The translations under genes and the position numbers were made by a program. Below are positions 1 through 7,371 of a stretch of 25,887 bases of DNA, piece by piece (position 1 is the first letter of the stretch; every line of letters starts with the position of its first letter). The stretch covers positions 1-25,887 of the forward strand of contig CAZWXI010000039.1 in assembly GCA_964637845.1 (NCBI GenBank), read 5' to 3'. Under the pieces are notes generated by a model that saw nothing but the letters and a program-made list of their open reading frames with translations, was not told where the DNA came from and ran no database searches. The DNA comes from PGYU01 sp964637845 (lineage in GTDB: Bacteria > Bacteroidota > Ignavibacteria > Kapaibacteriales > UBA2268).

Positions 1-23
1 TCTTGATGTGACATTAAAAGAGG

Positions 24-377
24 CTAATTTTCGATAAAAAGCGTTAACACGTCTTTAGGGTCGATGTTTGCTTGAGCACTCGCGGCTTGATCTCTAAAAA
101 AAGGTGTAGATGTAAAACTAAGAACTATCAGTGCTTCTTCGAATGATTCGATAGGTTGGTTTTCAACTCTATCAAGAGGATTACTATTGTCAAGTTGGAT
201 ACTATTCTCCAGTTGAACGAGTGCAATTTCGACGGCTTGATTGTACCAATTTTCATTTTTATTTGCGATTGTCAATTTGTCATGAATTTTTTTATTAATA
301 GCAACTGCATCTTCCTTGCTGATTTCAAGCGGTTTGAATGCCTCGTAGCTAAGATTACCTATTGAAGAGATTTTCAT
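24..377 (-). CDS. Small hypothetical protein, 117 aa
   Basis: I do not recognise this family. The ORF has an ATG start preceded, about 7 bases upstream, by an AAAAGG-like Shine-Dalgarno sequence, and it ends at TAG. The product is soluble-looking: no signal peptide, no membrane segment, no cysteines, and many Asp, Glu and Asn residues. It appears mostly helical in the middle (residues about 20-60), and the last 25 residues are Ala/Asp/Phe-containing. It is divergent from the lipoprotein gene to its right, with a very AT-rich 126-base spacer between them. The ORF reads cleanly to its stop and the start is well placed, so it is probably a real gene, but neither sequence nor context suggests a function. 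Confidence 0.6.
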   Translation of the reverse strand: MKISSIGNLSYEAFKPLEISKEDAVAINKKIHDKLTIANKNENWYNQAVEIALVQLENSIQLDNSNPLDRVENQPIESFEEALIVLSFTSTPFFRDQAASAQANIDPKDVLTLFIEN

Positions 378-503
378 CTTTTTACCTTTTTTTAATTTTT
401 TTCAAAAAGTTATTTGATTTTATTGATTTTTTTCATATTTTGCATATGTAAATTGACAAAATATATACCAAACATTTATGAGAACAATATAACAGGAGCA
501 CAG

Positions 504-1025
504 ATGAGAAATTTTTTACCGATAATAATTATTCTTTGCGCGACTTTTATATGGTCGTGTCAGCCCAAACCCCAGTATCTATCTCCCCTCGAAATCCAGA
601 AAGAGAAAGAAAAGGTACAGAAAGTAATTATCGAATTCCACAGAGCCTTTGAAGAGAAAAACTTCGGAAAGCTCGTTGAAACCTTAGCTGACGAAGTTAT
701 TTTCTTTGGAACAGATTCCTCGGAAATAATCAAGACATTTGCCGATTTCAAGATGGCCATTGACAAACAGTGGCAGGAATACGACAGAATTGATTACGGA
801 GAATTACGTGACGTTTCGATTCAAATGGACGATAATGCAACGATAGCTTCTATTATCTACGGTACAAACGCACTCATTTCAAAAGGTGGTGTCGAGGTTG
901 AGTACTACCTGAGAATAGCGCGTATTTTACGCAAAAAGAACGATAGGTGGCTTATTGTCAGTGGTATTGCCGGTATTGTACGTACCGACGAGGAAGCCCG
1001 TAGAGTTCATGAAAGGCGTGAGTAA
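504..1025 (+). CDS. NTF2/SnoaL-like lipoprotein
   Basis: This is a putative lipoprotein of 173 aa. I chose the ATG at 504, not the upstream ATG at 414, because it has an AGGAG Shine-Dalgarno at 494-498 and starts a typical lipoprotein signal: a short positive N-end, a hydrophobic run, then a lipobox-like I-W-S-C with Cys19 (W at -2 is atypical). The mature part begins with a charged helix. It then has the pattern of the SnoaL/NTF2-like fold (residues about 30-165): an initial helix with F-x-x-A-F-x-x-x-N, a Phe/Gly-Thr-Asp stretch, and a late strand ending in a W-L-I-V motif. Such domains act as small-molecule binding modules or enzymes, and the ligand cannot be read from sequence. The gene is probably monocistronic, since a strong hairpin follows it directly. 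Confidence 0.75.
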   Translation: MRNFLPIIIILCATFIWSCQPKPQYLSPLEIQKEKEKVQKVIIEFHRAFEEKNFGKLVETLADEVIFFGTDSSEIIKTFADFKMAIDKQWQEYDRIDYGELRDVSIQMDDNATIASIIYGTNALISKGGVEVEYYLRIARILRKKNDRWLIVSGIAGIVRTDEEARRVHERRE

Positions 1026-1051
1026 CAATCGCATTAGCATTGACATTTAAT

Positions 1052-1080
1052 AAGCCCTTCTTAGAGAAGAAGGGCTTTAT
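1052..1080 (+). terminator. Rho-independent terminator after the NTF2-like lipoprotein
   Basis: A perfect 11-bp stem (1052-1062 pairs with 1067-1077, GC-rich core CCCTTC/GAAGGG) closes a 4-base AGAG loop and runs into TTTAT. It begins 26 bases after the lipoprotein stop codon, so it separates that gene from the glycosyltransferase. Confidence 0.85.
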
Positions 1081-1115
1081 ATGTTTAACTCAATTGTTGA
1101 AATTATTATCAATAA

Positions 1116-2408
1116 ATGAATAGAATAATCTTCACCATCATACTATTGTCTGTCATTATTCGCATTTTATTTGTATTGCTCAAGGGAAATTTTGATAATC
1201 CAGAAATGTGGGAGCATGGCGAAATTGCTCGAAATTTGACTGAAGGACATGGATATTCTATGCATTGGCCTTATCGCGCAATTGATTCTGAAAGACATCT
1301 ATTGAAGCAGAAAACCCCCGAATACGAAGGTGCATTTATTCCTCCACTAAACCCTTATTTTATTTACTTTCACTTTGAAACTTTTGGTGATAATTCCACG
1401 GCATATACTATATTAATGATATGGAATATCTTGTTTGGTACCGTTGCTGTTTATTTGTCTTTTTTAACAGCCAGACTCTTGTTTGGTGACAGAGTTGGAC
1501 TAATAGCGGCTATACTTGCGGCAATTTATATGCCTGCAATTTTTGGAACTATAACATTTAGCGGCTCGCAGCTTTATCATATGCTTGCACTTGGTGCCAT
1601 TTACTTCCTCATAAGATTTGTTAAATTTTCGCAGCTTTCAGATTATATCATCGCTGGAGCTTTATGTGGTCTGCAAACTTTAGTAAGGAGCGAGTTTTTC
1701 GTATTGTCTTTTGCGTTAATTGGAGTTGCTTTCATTTTAAATTATTTGCAGCATCAAAATAGAATCGCATTTATTAAAATGCTATTCGTTTTGCTCGTTT
1801 TCGCTATAGTTGTTGGACCTTGGACGTATAGAAATTACAAGTTGTACCATGAATTTATTCCAGTTGTAACTCATCCCTGGCATGAAATATGGCGTGGGAA
1901 CAATATTTTCGCTTTAGGTGGAGCAAGAAATGCGCATGGCAAATATCTATGGCTCGATGAAAACAACGATTACACTGTGGCTAATCGACTGGATAGTTTA
2001 CCAATGAATCAAAGATATGAGTTGGCTGTTGATTCAATTTTCAAGGATGAGGTTATTCATTATTGGAAAGAGTATCCGTACAGAAGTATAAAAAATGCTT
2101 TTCTCAGGGTTGTGTCGTTATGGGCAATTGACTACACATCGCCCGAGATTCATAATCCGGTTTATGCATTTTTTGTATTTATTGTAGTGCCGCCCGCTTT
2201 TTTCGCATTTTACGATTCACTAAAAAGAAACGGGTTAAAGGGAAATCCAATAATAATCCCGCTACTATTTGTATTGTTCTATACAGCTTTGGTGTTTGTA
2301 GTAAACTTTATCATCAGATATCAGGTTTACTTTCTTACAGTTTTAGTCCCAATTTCATCATACGGAATATCTTATTTGATAAATTACCTCAAAAAATGGC
2401 GGGATTAG
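1116..2408 (+). CDS. Membrane glycosyltransferase, GT39/ArnT-like (PMT_2 type)
   Basis: This is a 430-aa polytopic membrane protein of the dolichyl-phosphate-mannose-protein mannosyltransferase / ArnT superfamily. It has an N-terminal hydrophobic segment (residues 1-20), followed by the acidic periplasmic loop typical of these GT-C enzymes, with an E-x-x-E-I-A-R-N-L pattern ending in G-H-G-Y-S (about residues 35-50). About eight to ten further hydrophobic segments follow, the last near residues 400-420. Family members transfer a sugar from a polyprenyl-phosphate donor to lipid or protein on the outer face of the inner membrane; donor and acceptor cannot be told here. It could serve surface glycosylation or lipid A modification. 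No obvious Shine-Dalgarno precedes the ATG. It lies alone between the terminator at 1080 and the spacer at 2409. Confidence 0.85.
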   Translation: MNRIIFTIILLSVIIRILFVLLKGNFDNPEMWEHGEIARNLTEGHGYSMHWPYRAIDSERHLLKQKTPEYEGAFIPPLNPYFIYFHFETFGDNSTAYTILMIWNILFGTVAVYLSFLTARLLFGDRVGLIAAILAAIYMPAIFGTITFSGSQLYHMLALGAIYFLIRFVKFSQLSDYIIAGALCGLQTLVRSEFFVLSFALIGVAFILNYLQHQNRIAFIKMLFVLLVFAIVVGPWTYRNYKLYHEFIPVVTHPWHEIWRGNNIFALGGARNAHGKYLWLDENNDYTVANRLDSLPMNQRYELAVDSIFKDEVIHYWKEYPYRSIKNAFLRVVSLWAIDYTSPEIHNPVYAFFVFIVVPPAFFAFYDSLKRNGLKGNPIIIPLLFVLFYTALVFVVNFIIRYQVYFLTVLVPISSYGISYLINYLKKWRD

Positions 2409-2719
2409 TGCCAGTGGTCATGTTCTAATTCCGTCTATCATCTGCTTTTCTGATGAAGCATATTCTTGACATTATTACCGCGAGAGCCAATTATGAGCGG
2501 TATTCTTATCTCGCCATAAAAGCAATACCACCATTGTTCAGTAAAATTTTACCTGTCACTACTGGGTGGTCTGCCTCTTGTAATGCTATAAGACATTCGT
2601 GGTAAGTTTACCACATCAAGCTGTTAAGTTATTTCAGAAGAATAAAATCAAAATATCATTTTATATGATACTTTTTATTATATTTGTTTATTATTATTTT
2701 TTCAAATGGATGTATAAAT
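2409..2719. other. 311-bp gene-poor spacer with several inverted repeats
   Basis: No convincing gene lies here. Symmetric sequences seen are a 6-bp stem TACCGC/GCGGTA (2476-2481 with 2497-2502), a perfect 12-bp palindrome GTAAAATTTTAC (2541-2552), and a 7+7-bp inverted repeat GTGGTAA/TTACCAC with a 2-base centre (2599-2614). On the minus strand, a roughly 32-codon stretch open between two stop codons (about 2507-2610) reads like real protein but has no start and no recognised match, so it may be a gene remnant. The last 70 bases are very AT-rich and hold the likely promoter of the next gene. Confidence 0.5.
2679..2686 (+). promoter_or_regulatory. Candidate -7 promoter element (TAnnTTTG)
   Basis: TATATTTG matches the Bacteroidota -7 consensus TAnnTTTG and ends 33 bases before the chosen ATG at 2720. 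No clear TTTG element is seen at -33, and the region is AT-rich, so a chance match is possible. Confidence 0.3.
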
Positions 2720-3187
2720 ATGAAAAGTTTACAAATTCTAACTGTTGTGATTAGTTTATTAATCACATCGTGTTCAACACTATTCAATGGTAGTCTGAGT
2801 GATGTGAAAGTCAATTCAGACCCCTCAGAAGCACAAATCATTGTCAATGGTAGCAATATGGGAAAAACCCCTACCCTATTACAACTTAAACGCGGCGAAA
2901 CCCACATAATTGAGATTAAGAAAGAAGGGTACAGAACTTATAGAGTCACGACAACTAATTCAATTACTGGTTGGTTTTGGGGTAATATTCTTTGTGGAGG
3001 CATATTGGGCTTCATTATTGACCTTGCTACGGGCAACGCATATGATGTTCACCCGAAGTACATAGTAGCAAATTTGGACCCAGGAACAGGAGCATTAGAG
3101 CATTATATGTTTGAAAGTTTTACATCAATTATCATTCGTGACTCAAATGGTAATAATGTATCGCATATTGACATTTCTTGGGATTAG
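2720..3187 (+). CDS. PEGA-domain lipoprotein
   Basis: This is a 155-aa lipoprotein. The ATG at 2720 was chosen over the one at 2684 because it directly gives a standard lipoprotein signal: Met-Lys start, hydrophobic core, lipobox L-I-T-S-C with Cys18. The next part (about residues 28-72) is a PEGA domain, recognisable from V-N-S-D-P-S-E-A, the V-N-G turn, G-K-T-P and the K-K-E-G-Y-R strand; PEGA domains are small beta modules common in surface proteins. A Gly/Trp/Ile-rich hydrophobic stretch (about residues 83-105) follows, perhaps membrane-associated. The C-terminal part is unassigned. The next gene begins three bases after the stop codon, so the two are almost surely co-transcribed and may work together at the envelope. 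Confidence 0.8.
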   Translation: MKSLQILTVVISLLITSCSTLFNGSLSDVKVNSDPSEAQIIVNGSNMGKTPTLLQLKRGETHIIEIKKEGYRTYRVTTTNSITGWFWGNILCGGILGFIIDLATGNAYDVHPKYIVANLDPGTGALEHYMFESFTSIIIRDSNGNNVSHIDISWD

Positions 3188-3190
3188 TGA

Positions 3191-4426
3191 ATGTTTTATA
3201 GGTACTGTAAAGTCTTTGCGCTGCTGATAGTAATAATTCCACAGCTTACTTTAATATGTCATGGGCAATCTTTTTTCGATGAATCGAGCAAGATTGCCTT
3301 TACTTTTTATCATCATTTCATGTCCCCGGTTAAGGAGCCTGTGAGTAAGTGTCAATTCAATCCTTCGTGTTCGAATTTTTCTCACGCTGCTATAAATGAA
3401 TACGGGTTTTTGATAGGCATTCTATTAACTTCTGATAGGTTCATGCGTTGCAGCGGTGGTAATTTGTCCCGTCATACGTATCCGAAATATAACAGTTTGT
3501 TATATGACCCACCGGAAAAAAATTATATTTTTGGGGAAGGTAACATCTGGACTGCTGGAATTTACAATAGAAGGTCAGAATCAAATGGATTATTGAAGAC
3601 CGTTGAAACTGATTTTGGTTTTGCAAAGAGCCTTTATGATGCCCAAGAATATCAATTTTCAATAATTGAACTGAAAAGAATTAGGTACAATTCTAAAGAC
3701 AAAAAATTAATAAAAAAAGTAGATTTATTAGAATCTATTAATCATTTATGTAATCATGATATCAAATCAGCGAGACTATCTATAGATAGAATAGAATTTG
3801 ATCCTTATGATTCATTAGATTATTGTTCTGCAATAATAAGTTTTGTCGTAAATGATATTGATAAAGCAAATTTATGGAACTTAAATTTTGCTAACTTTAT
3901 GTCAAATCATTTTGCAAACTTCAGCAAATTGAATGAAAAGTTTTCTATGTATTCGCTATTAAAAAATGATAAATTTGTAGAGCTTAAAAATTCAATTATT
4001 GCTTCTGAATATATAAATAAAGATACCACGACATTGAATTTGCATTTAAATTTTTTAGAAAATATAACTAAAATGAAGGGTAAATCAACAGCATTGGCCG
4101 GTACATTATCTGCAATCCTGCCCGGTTCGGGTTATGTTTACGCTGGGCAACTAAAAGAGGGATTGTCAGCTTTTTTAATAAATGCATTATTAGGAATAGG
4201 TGTCTATTCATTGCTTAAAAATGAGAATTACAGTGGTGGAATATTAGCATCTTTAATCTCTTTGCCATTTTATTTGGGCAACATTGTTGGCTCGGTAAAT
4301 GCAGTTCATTTAAGAAATAACATCATAAAGGAGCGAGTTTATCACGAGTATAGGCACCTGTTAGGTATTCAATACTTTTTTTCAACTGATTTTTTCAACT
4401 CGTTATGGTATTACAAAATTGACTAA
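3191..4426 (+). CDS. YidD-domain fusion protein with C-terminal TM2/DUF5683-like segment
   Basis: This 411-aa protein joins three parts. Residues 1-26 look like a signal peptide or membrane anchor ending in C-H-G-Q. Residues about 33-108 carry the YidD (membrane protein insertion efficiency factor) signature: F-Y-H-H-F-M-S-P, then C-Q-F-N-P-S-C-S (Cys54, Cys60), an A-I-x-E-Y-G-x-x-x-G helix and R-F-M-R-C (Cys87). YidD is normally a free protein of about 70-100 aa on the cytoplasmic side of the inner membrane, near YidC and SecYEG. The middle (about 143-290) is a charged helical region, possibly TPR-like. Residues about 301-375 hold P-G-S-G-Y-V-Y-A-G and hydrophobic helices resembling TM2/DUF5683 proteins. 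Domain calls are from motifs, and the function of the fusion is unknown. It is coupled to the PEGA lipoprotein three bases upstream. Confidence 0.8.
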   Translation: MFYRYCKVFALLIVIIPQLTLICHGQSFFDESSKIAFTFYHHFMSPVKEPVSKCQFNPSCSNFSHAAINEYGFLIGILLTSDRFMRCSGGNLSRHTYPKYNSLLYDPPEKNYIFGEGNIWTAGIYNRRSESNGLLKTVETDFGFAKSLYDAQEYQFSIIELKRIRYNSKDKKLIKKVDLLESINHLCNHDIKSARLSIDRIEFDPYDSLDYCSAIISFVVNDIDKANLWNLNFANFMSNHFANFSKLNEKFSMYSLLKNDKFVELKNSIIASEYINKDTTTLNLHLNFLENITKMKGKSTALAGTLSAILPGSGYVYAGQLKEGLSAFLINALLGIGVYSLLKNENYSGGILASLISLPFYLGNIVGSVNAVHLRNNIIKERVYHEYRHLLGIQYFFSTDFFNSLWYYKID

Positions 4427-4485
4427 GACACGTAATTCTTCGAGCAACTTTTAATTTTACTCATCATTTCGAATGATGCTCTGTA

Positions 4486-5127
4486 TCATTGATATAGACT
4501 AAGAAAATGCTTCACAATAATCTTGGCACATTCAATTTTGCTCATCGTAGGGTATTGATGCAAAACGCCATACTTTGTCAGAATTGAAATTGTGTTGTTA
4601 TCACCTCCAAAACCACTATCAGTTTTACTCGAACTATTAATCACCATCATATCACAGTTTTTTTTGAACATTTTCTGTTTGCCGTATTCTAATTCATTCT
4701 TGGATTCAAGAGCAAAACCTATGAGAAACTGACCAACTCTCTTGTTTGCACCAAGATAAGCAAGTATATCAGGTGTTCTAATCATTTCAATCGTCATAGA
4801 TTCACCAAATTCATCCTTTTTGAGCTTGCCTTTGACTTTATTCTTTGGGGTAAAATCTGCTACAGCCGCACACATAATAATAGCATCACAATCAGCAAAG
4901 TTTTCCTTTACTCTTTCAAACATATCGTCGGCAGATTCAGCATCAATACGGAAAATATCTTTACTGCAAACCAAGTTAACCGGTCCGGTAATCAATGTCA
5001 CTTTCTCAGCAAATTCTAAAAATGCTTCTGCAATTGCAAATCCCATTTTCCCAGACGAAAAGTTCGAAATGAAGCGAACATCATCAATTCTTTCGATGGT
5101 TGGCCCAGCGGTTATTAATACCTTCAT
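4486..5127 (-). CDS. coaB: Phosphopantothenate-cysteine ligase (CoaB), stand-alone
   Basis: CoaB joins cysteine to 4'-phosphopantothenate in coenzyme A synthesis, using a nucleotide triphosphate (usually CTP in bacteria). The 213-aa protein matches only the CoaB half of the usual bifunctional CoaBC. It starts exactly where that domain begins, with K-V-L-I-T-A-G-P-T, then R-F-I-S-N-F-S-S-G-K-M-G (nucleotide-binding loop), the A-A-V-A-D-F motif with K-L-K-K after it (phosphopantothenate binding), the F-A-L-E-S strand, and a C-terminal N-x-I-S-I-L strand. Its ATG overlaps the stop codon of coaC by one base (TAATG), which implies translational coupling and a roughly equal supply of both enzymes. 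It converges with the YidD fusion gene, with 59 bases between them. Confidence 0.93.
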   Translation of the reverse strand: MKVLITAGPTIERIDDVRFISNFSSGKMGFAIAEAFLEFAEKVTLITGPVNLVCSKDIFRIDAESADDMFERVKENFADCDAIIMCAAVADFTPKNKVKGKLKKDEFGESMTIEMIRTPDILAYLGANKRVGQFLIGFALESKNELEYGKQKMFKKNCDMMVINSSSKTDSGFGGDNNTISILTKYGVLHQYPTMSKIECAKIIVKHFLSLYQ

Positions 5128-5882
5128 TACTTTTCACGTTGCTTTTTTAGTTCTTCAAATTCAAGTTCGGCATTCCATTTGTCTTTATCAACTGCATCTT
5201 GTAATGGCTCTAATGATTTGTCAATCAAATCTGACTTAACTGTCCTCAGGCTTTCCTCTAAAGACTGCGTTCTTTTTGTGTAATTTGCTTGATGGATTTC
5301 ATATCTCACTTTACCTTTGAAATAGTCTAAGGCATGCGATGTAAAATTAATGATATCGGATATTTCGGGGAACCTGCCTGGACCGACAAGGCCACTTGAT
5401 AAATCGCCTTCGACAGGTGGTATAATTAAGGCCCCGTCTGATGCGACATGTTTTAATGAGCGTTGAGTAGCAGGGTGTAGCCACATCGTTGAATCCATTG
5501 CAGGCGATATAATCAACGGTATGTCAGGTGGTAAGGCTATCGCAACCGATACGAGTGGTGAATCACAAATTGAGTTCGCCAATTTCCCTAATGTCGTCGC
5601 AGAACAGGGAGCAATGAGCATTACATCGCAGTTATGGGCAAGTTCAATATGCCATGCACCTGATGTTTGGGTGCTTTCATCGAACATATTAATTATTACA
5701 TCATTGCGGCTGAGATTGGCCAATGTCATTGGAGAAACAAACTCTTTTGCGGCTTGCGTCATAAGAACAGTAACATTCGAACCTGCTTTAATGAACTCTC
5801 TTACCAATAGAGGTACTTTGTAAGCCGCGATTGAGCCTGTCACACCTAATAGGATTTTTTTTGACTTCAAATTCTCATTCAT
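5127..5882 (-). CDS. coaC: Phosphopantothenoylcysteine decarboxylase (CoaC), stand-alone with extra C-terminal tail
   Basis: CoaC is an FMN-dependent enzyme that decarboxylates phosphopantothenoylcysteine to 4'-phosphopantetheine, the step after CoaB. The 251-aa product begins with the flavoprotein fold (G-V-T-G-S-I-A-A-Y-K, residues 13-22). It has the catalytic His78 in W-H-I-E-L-A, the A-P-C-S-A-T loop, and P-A-M-D-S-T-M-W (127-134) where E. coli has P-A-M-N. The substrate-clamp segment reads L-S-S-G-L-V-G-P-G-R, with Ser at the place of E. coli Cys158. After residue 190, where CoaB would follow in a fused CoaBC, there is a highly charged helical tail of about 60 aa of unknown role. I chose the ATG at 5882 over an in-frame TTG at 5891. 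It is divergent from der. Confidence 0.92.
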   Translation of the reverse strand: MNENLKSKKILLGVTGSIAAYKVPLLVREFIKAGSNVTVLMTQAAKEFVSPMTLANLSRNDVIINMFDESTQTSGAWHIELAHNCDVMLIAPCSATTLGKLANSICDSPLVSVAIALPPDIPLIISPAMDSTMWLHPATQRSLKHVASDGALIIPPVEGDLSSGLVGPGRFPEISDIINFTSHALDYFKGKVRYEIHQANYTKRTQSLEESLRTVKSDLIDKSLEPLQDAVDKDKWNAELEFEELKKQREK

Positions 5883-5955
5883 GATTGCCAATTTATGTTT
5901 TAATACAAAATATAAAAGTAATAAAAAAGAACGTTTTTAGCTTATGAAAAAGAAT

Positions 5956-5963
5956 TATCTTTG
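5956..5963 (+). promoter_or_regulatory. Candidate -7 promoter element (TAnnTTTG) for der
   Basis: TATCTTTG is an exact match to the Bacteroidota -7 element and lies 33 bases upstream of the der ATG. A T-rich GTTTTT run at 5933-5938 sits roughly where the -33 element would be. The position relative to the start codon is similar to that of the candidate at 2679, but an AT-rich spacer makes chance matches easy. Confidence 0.35.
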
Positions 5964-5996
5964 AACTTATTATCTTAACATTTATTTAATTTTTTC

Positions 5997-7316
5997 ATGA
6001 ATTTAGTAGCAATCGTTGGAAGACCCAATGTAGGTAAGTCAACTTTATTTAATAGATTGACAGGTACTACACAGGCAATAGTGGAAGATACCCCTGGGGT
6101 AACTCGAGATAGAATTTATGGGAACTCGGACTGGAACGGTAAGAAGTTTCTTGTGATTGATACGGGAGGTTTCATACCCGGTAGTGAAGATGATATGGAA
6201 GCAGCTGTCAGAGAACAGGCAATGCTTGCGATAGACGAAGCTGATGTTATTATTTTTGTTACTGACGTAAGAGATGGTGTTACTGCTTTTGATCAAGACA
6301 TTGCCACAATTCTCAGAGCTTCTGACAAAAGTATAGTTCTTGTAGTAAATAAATGTGATAACGTAGTGCAAGAAAATTTTGCGTATGAATTCTACACCTT
6401 GGGACTTGGTGAGCCATTTCCTATTTCAGCACTCAGTGGTCATAATACCGGCGATTTTTTGGATATCGTTTCAAGTTACCTCAAGGATTATGACCCGGAT
6501 GAAGAAGACGCAAGGCTTAAAATTGCCGTTGTTGGGCGTCCTAATTCAGGTAAATCAAGTCTCACTAACGCCCTACTGGGATATAATAGAACGATAGTCA
6601 CAGATATTCCTGGCACCACACGAGATTCAATAGATACTGTAATGAAGTATTATGGAGAGGATATTGTACTTATTGATACTGCTGGACTAAGAAAACGAAG
6701 TCAGATAAAAGAAAATATCGAAATGTATAGCACCATGCGTACTTCCAGAGCTATCCAAAGATGCGACGTCGCAATTGTGCTTGTTGATGCAACAAGAGGA
6801 TTGGAAGACCAAGATAAGAAAATCATTAACCTTGTCAATGATGAGCGCAAAGGCATAATAATAGCCATGAACAAATGGGATTTAGTTGAAAAAGATCATA
6901 AAACTGCCGAAAAACTGACAGAAAAGATATCATCTGAAATAAGAACATTCGACTACGCACCTATTTTTTATATTTCTGCACTGACAAAGCAGAGAATTAC
7001 TAAATTAATCGATGCAGCAAAGCAAATAAACGAACGTCGTAATACTAGAATAAAGACATCTGAATTGAATGAGGTAATCTTGGCAGAACTTGACAAGACC
7101 CCGCCTCCCGCTTTCCGTGGGCATGATTTACGTATAAATTACATCACACAAGTTGGTATAAATCCACCACTATTTGCCTTTTTCTGCAACTACCCTCAAC
7201 ATATACCCGATTCTTATAAGAGATTTATTGAACGCACTATAAGAAAGCATTTCGACTTAAGCGGCACACCAATATCGTTTCTCTTCCGCAAAAAGAACAG
7301 CCAAAGAGATGATTGA
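5997..7316 (+). CDS. der: Ribosome-assembly GTPase Der (EngA)
   Basis: Der is an essential double GTPase that binds the 50S subunit and helps its maturation. All parts are present in 439 aa. The first G domain has G-R-P-N-V-G-K-S-T (8-16), D-T-P-G-V-T-R-D-R, D-T-G-G-F and N-K-C-D. The second has G-R-P-N-S-G-K-S-S starting near residue 180, D-I-P-G-T-T-R-D-S, D-T-A-G-L-R and N-K-W-D. A C-terminal KH-like domain (about residues 350-435) contains the N-Y-I-T-Q and P-P-L-F-A-F-F strands and the R-x-x-x-x-x-F-D-L-S-G-T-P-I end typical of the family. Length is normal. No strong Shine-Dalgarno is seen before the ATG. It diverges from coaC and is closed by a bidirectional terminator. Confidence 0.97.
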   Translation: MNLVAIVGRPNVGKSTLFNRLTGTTQAIVEDTPGVTRDRIYGNSDWNGKKFLVIDTGGFIPGSEDDMEAAVREQAMLAIDEADVIIFVTDVRDGVTAFDQDIATILRASDKSIVLVVNKCDNVVQENFAYEFYTLGLGEPFPISALSGHNTGDFLDIVSSYLKDYDPDEEDARLKIAVVGRPNSGKSSLTNALLGYNRTIVTDIPGTTRDSIDTVMKYYGEDIVLIDTAGLRKRSQIKENIEMYSTMRTSRAIQRCDVAIVLVDATRGLEDQDKKIINLVNDERKGIIIAMNKWDLVEKDHKTAEKLTEKISSEIRTFDYAPIFYISALTKQRITKLIDAAKQINERRNTRIKTSELNEVILAELDKTPPPAFRGHDLRINYITQVGINPPLFAFFCNYPQHIPDSYKRFIERTIRKHFDLSGTPISFLFRKKNSQRDD

Positions 7317-7320
7317 ATAA

Positions 7321-7352
7321 AAAAAAAAGAGCCCCAAAAGGACTCTTTTTTT
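7321..7352. terminator. Bidirectional terminator between der and the giant beta-helix gene
   Basis: AAAAAGAG (7324-7331) pairs with CTCTTTTT (7343-7350). The stem continues with CC/GG inside after one C-A mismatch, around a 5-base loop. The flanking A-run on the left and T-run on the right give a poly-U tail in both directions, which suits two converging genes whose stop codons lie 7316 and 7372. Confidence 0.8.
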
Positions 7353-7371
7353 GGTTAATCAATAATAATTG

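Noticed and set aside
4462..4478. Hairpin CATCATT/AATGATG between the YidD fusion gene and coaB
   Set aside because: The stem is only 7 bp, AT-rich, has a 3-base loop and no T-run on either strand, so it is not a credible terminator.
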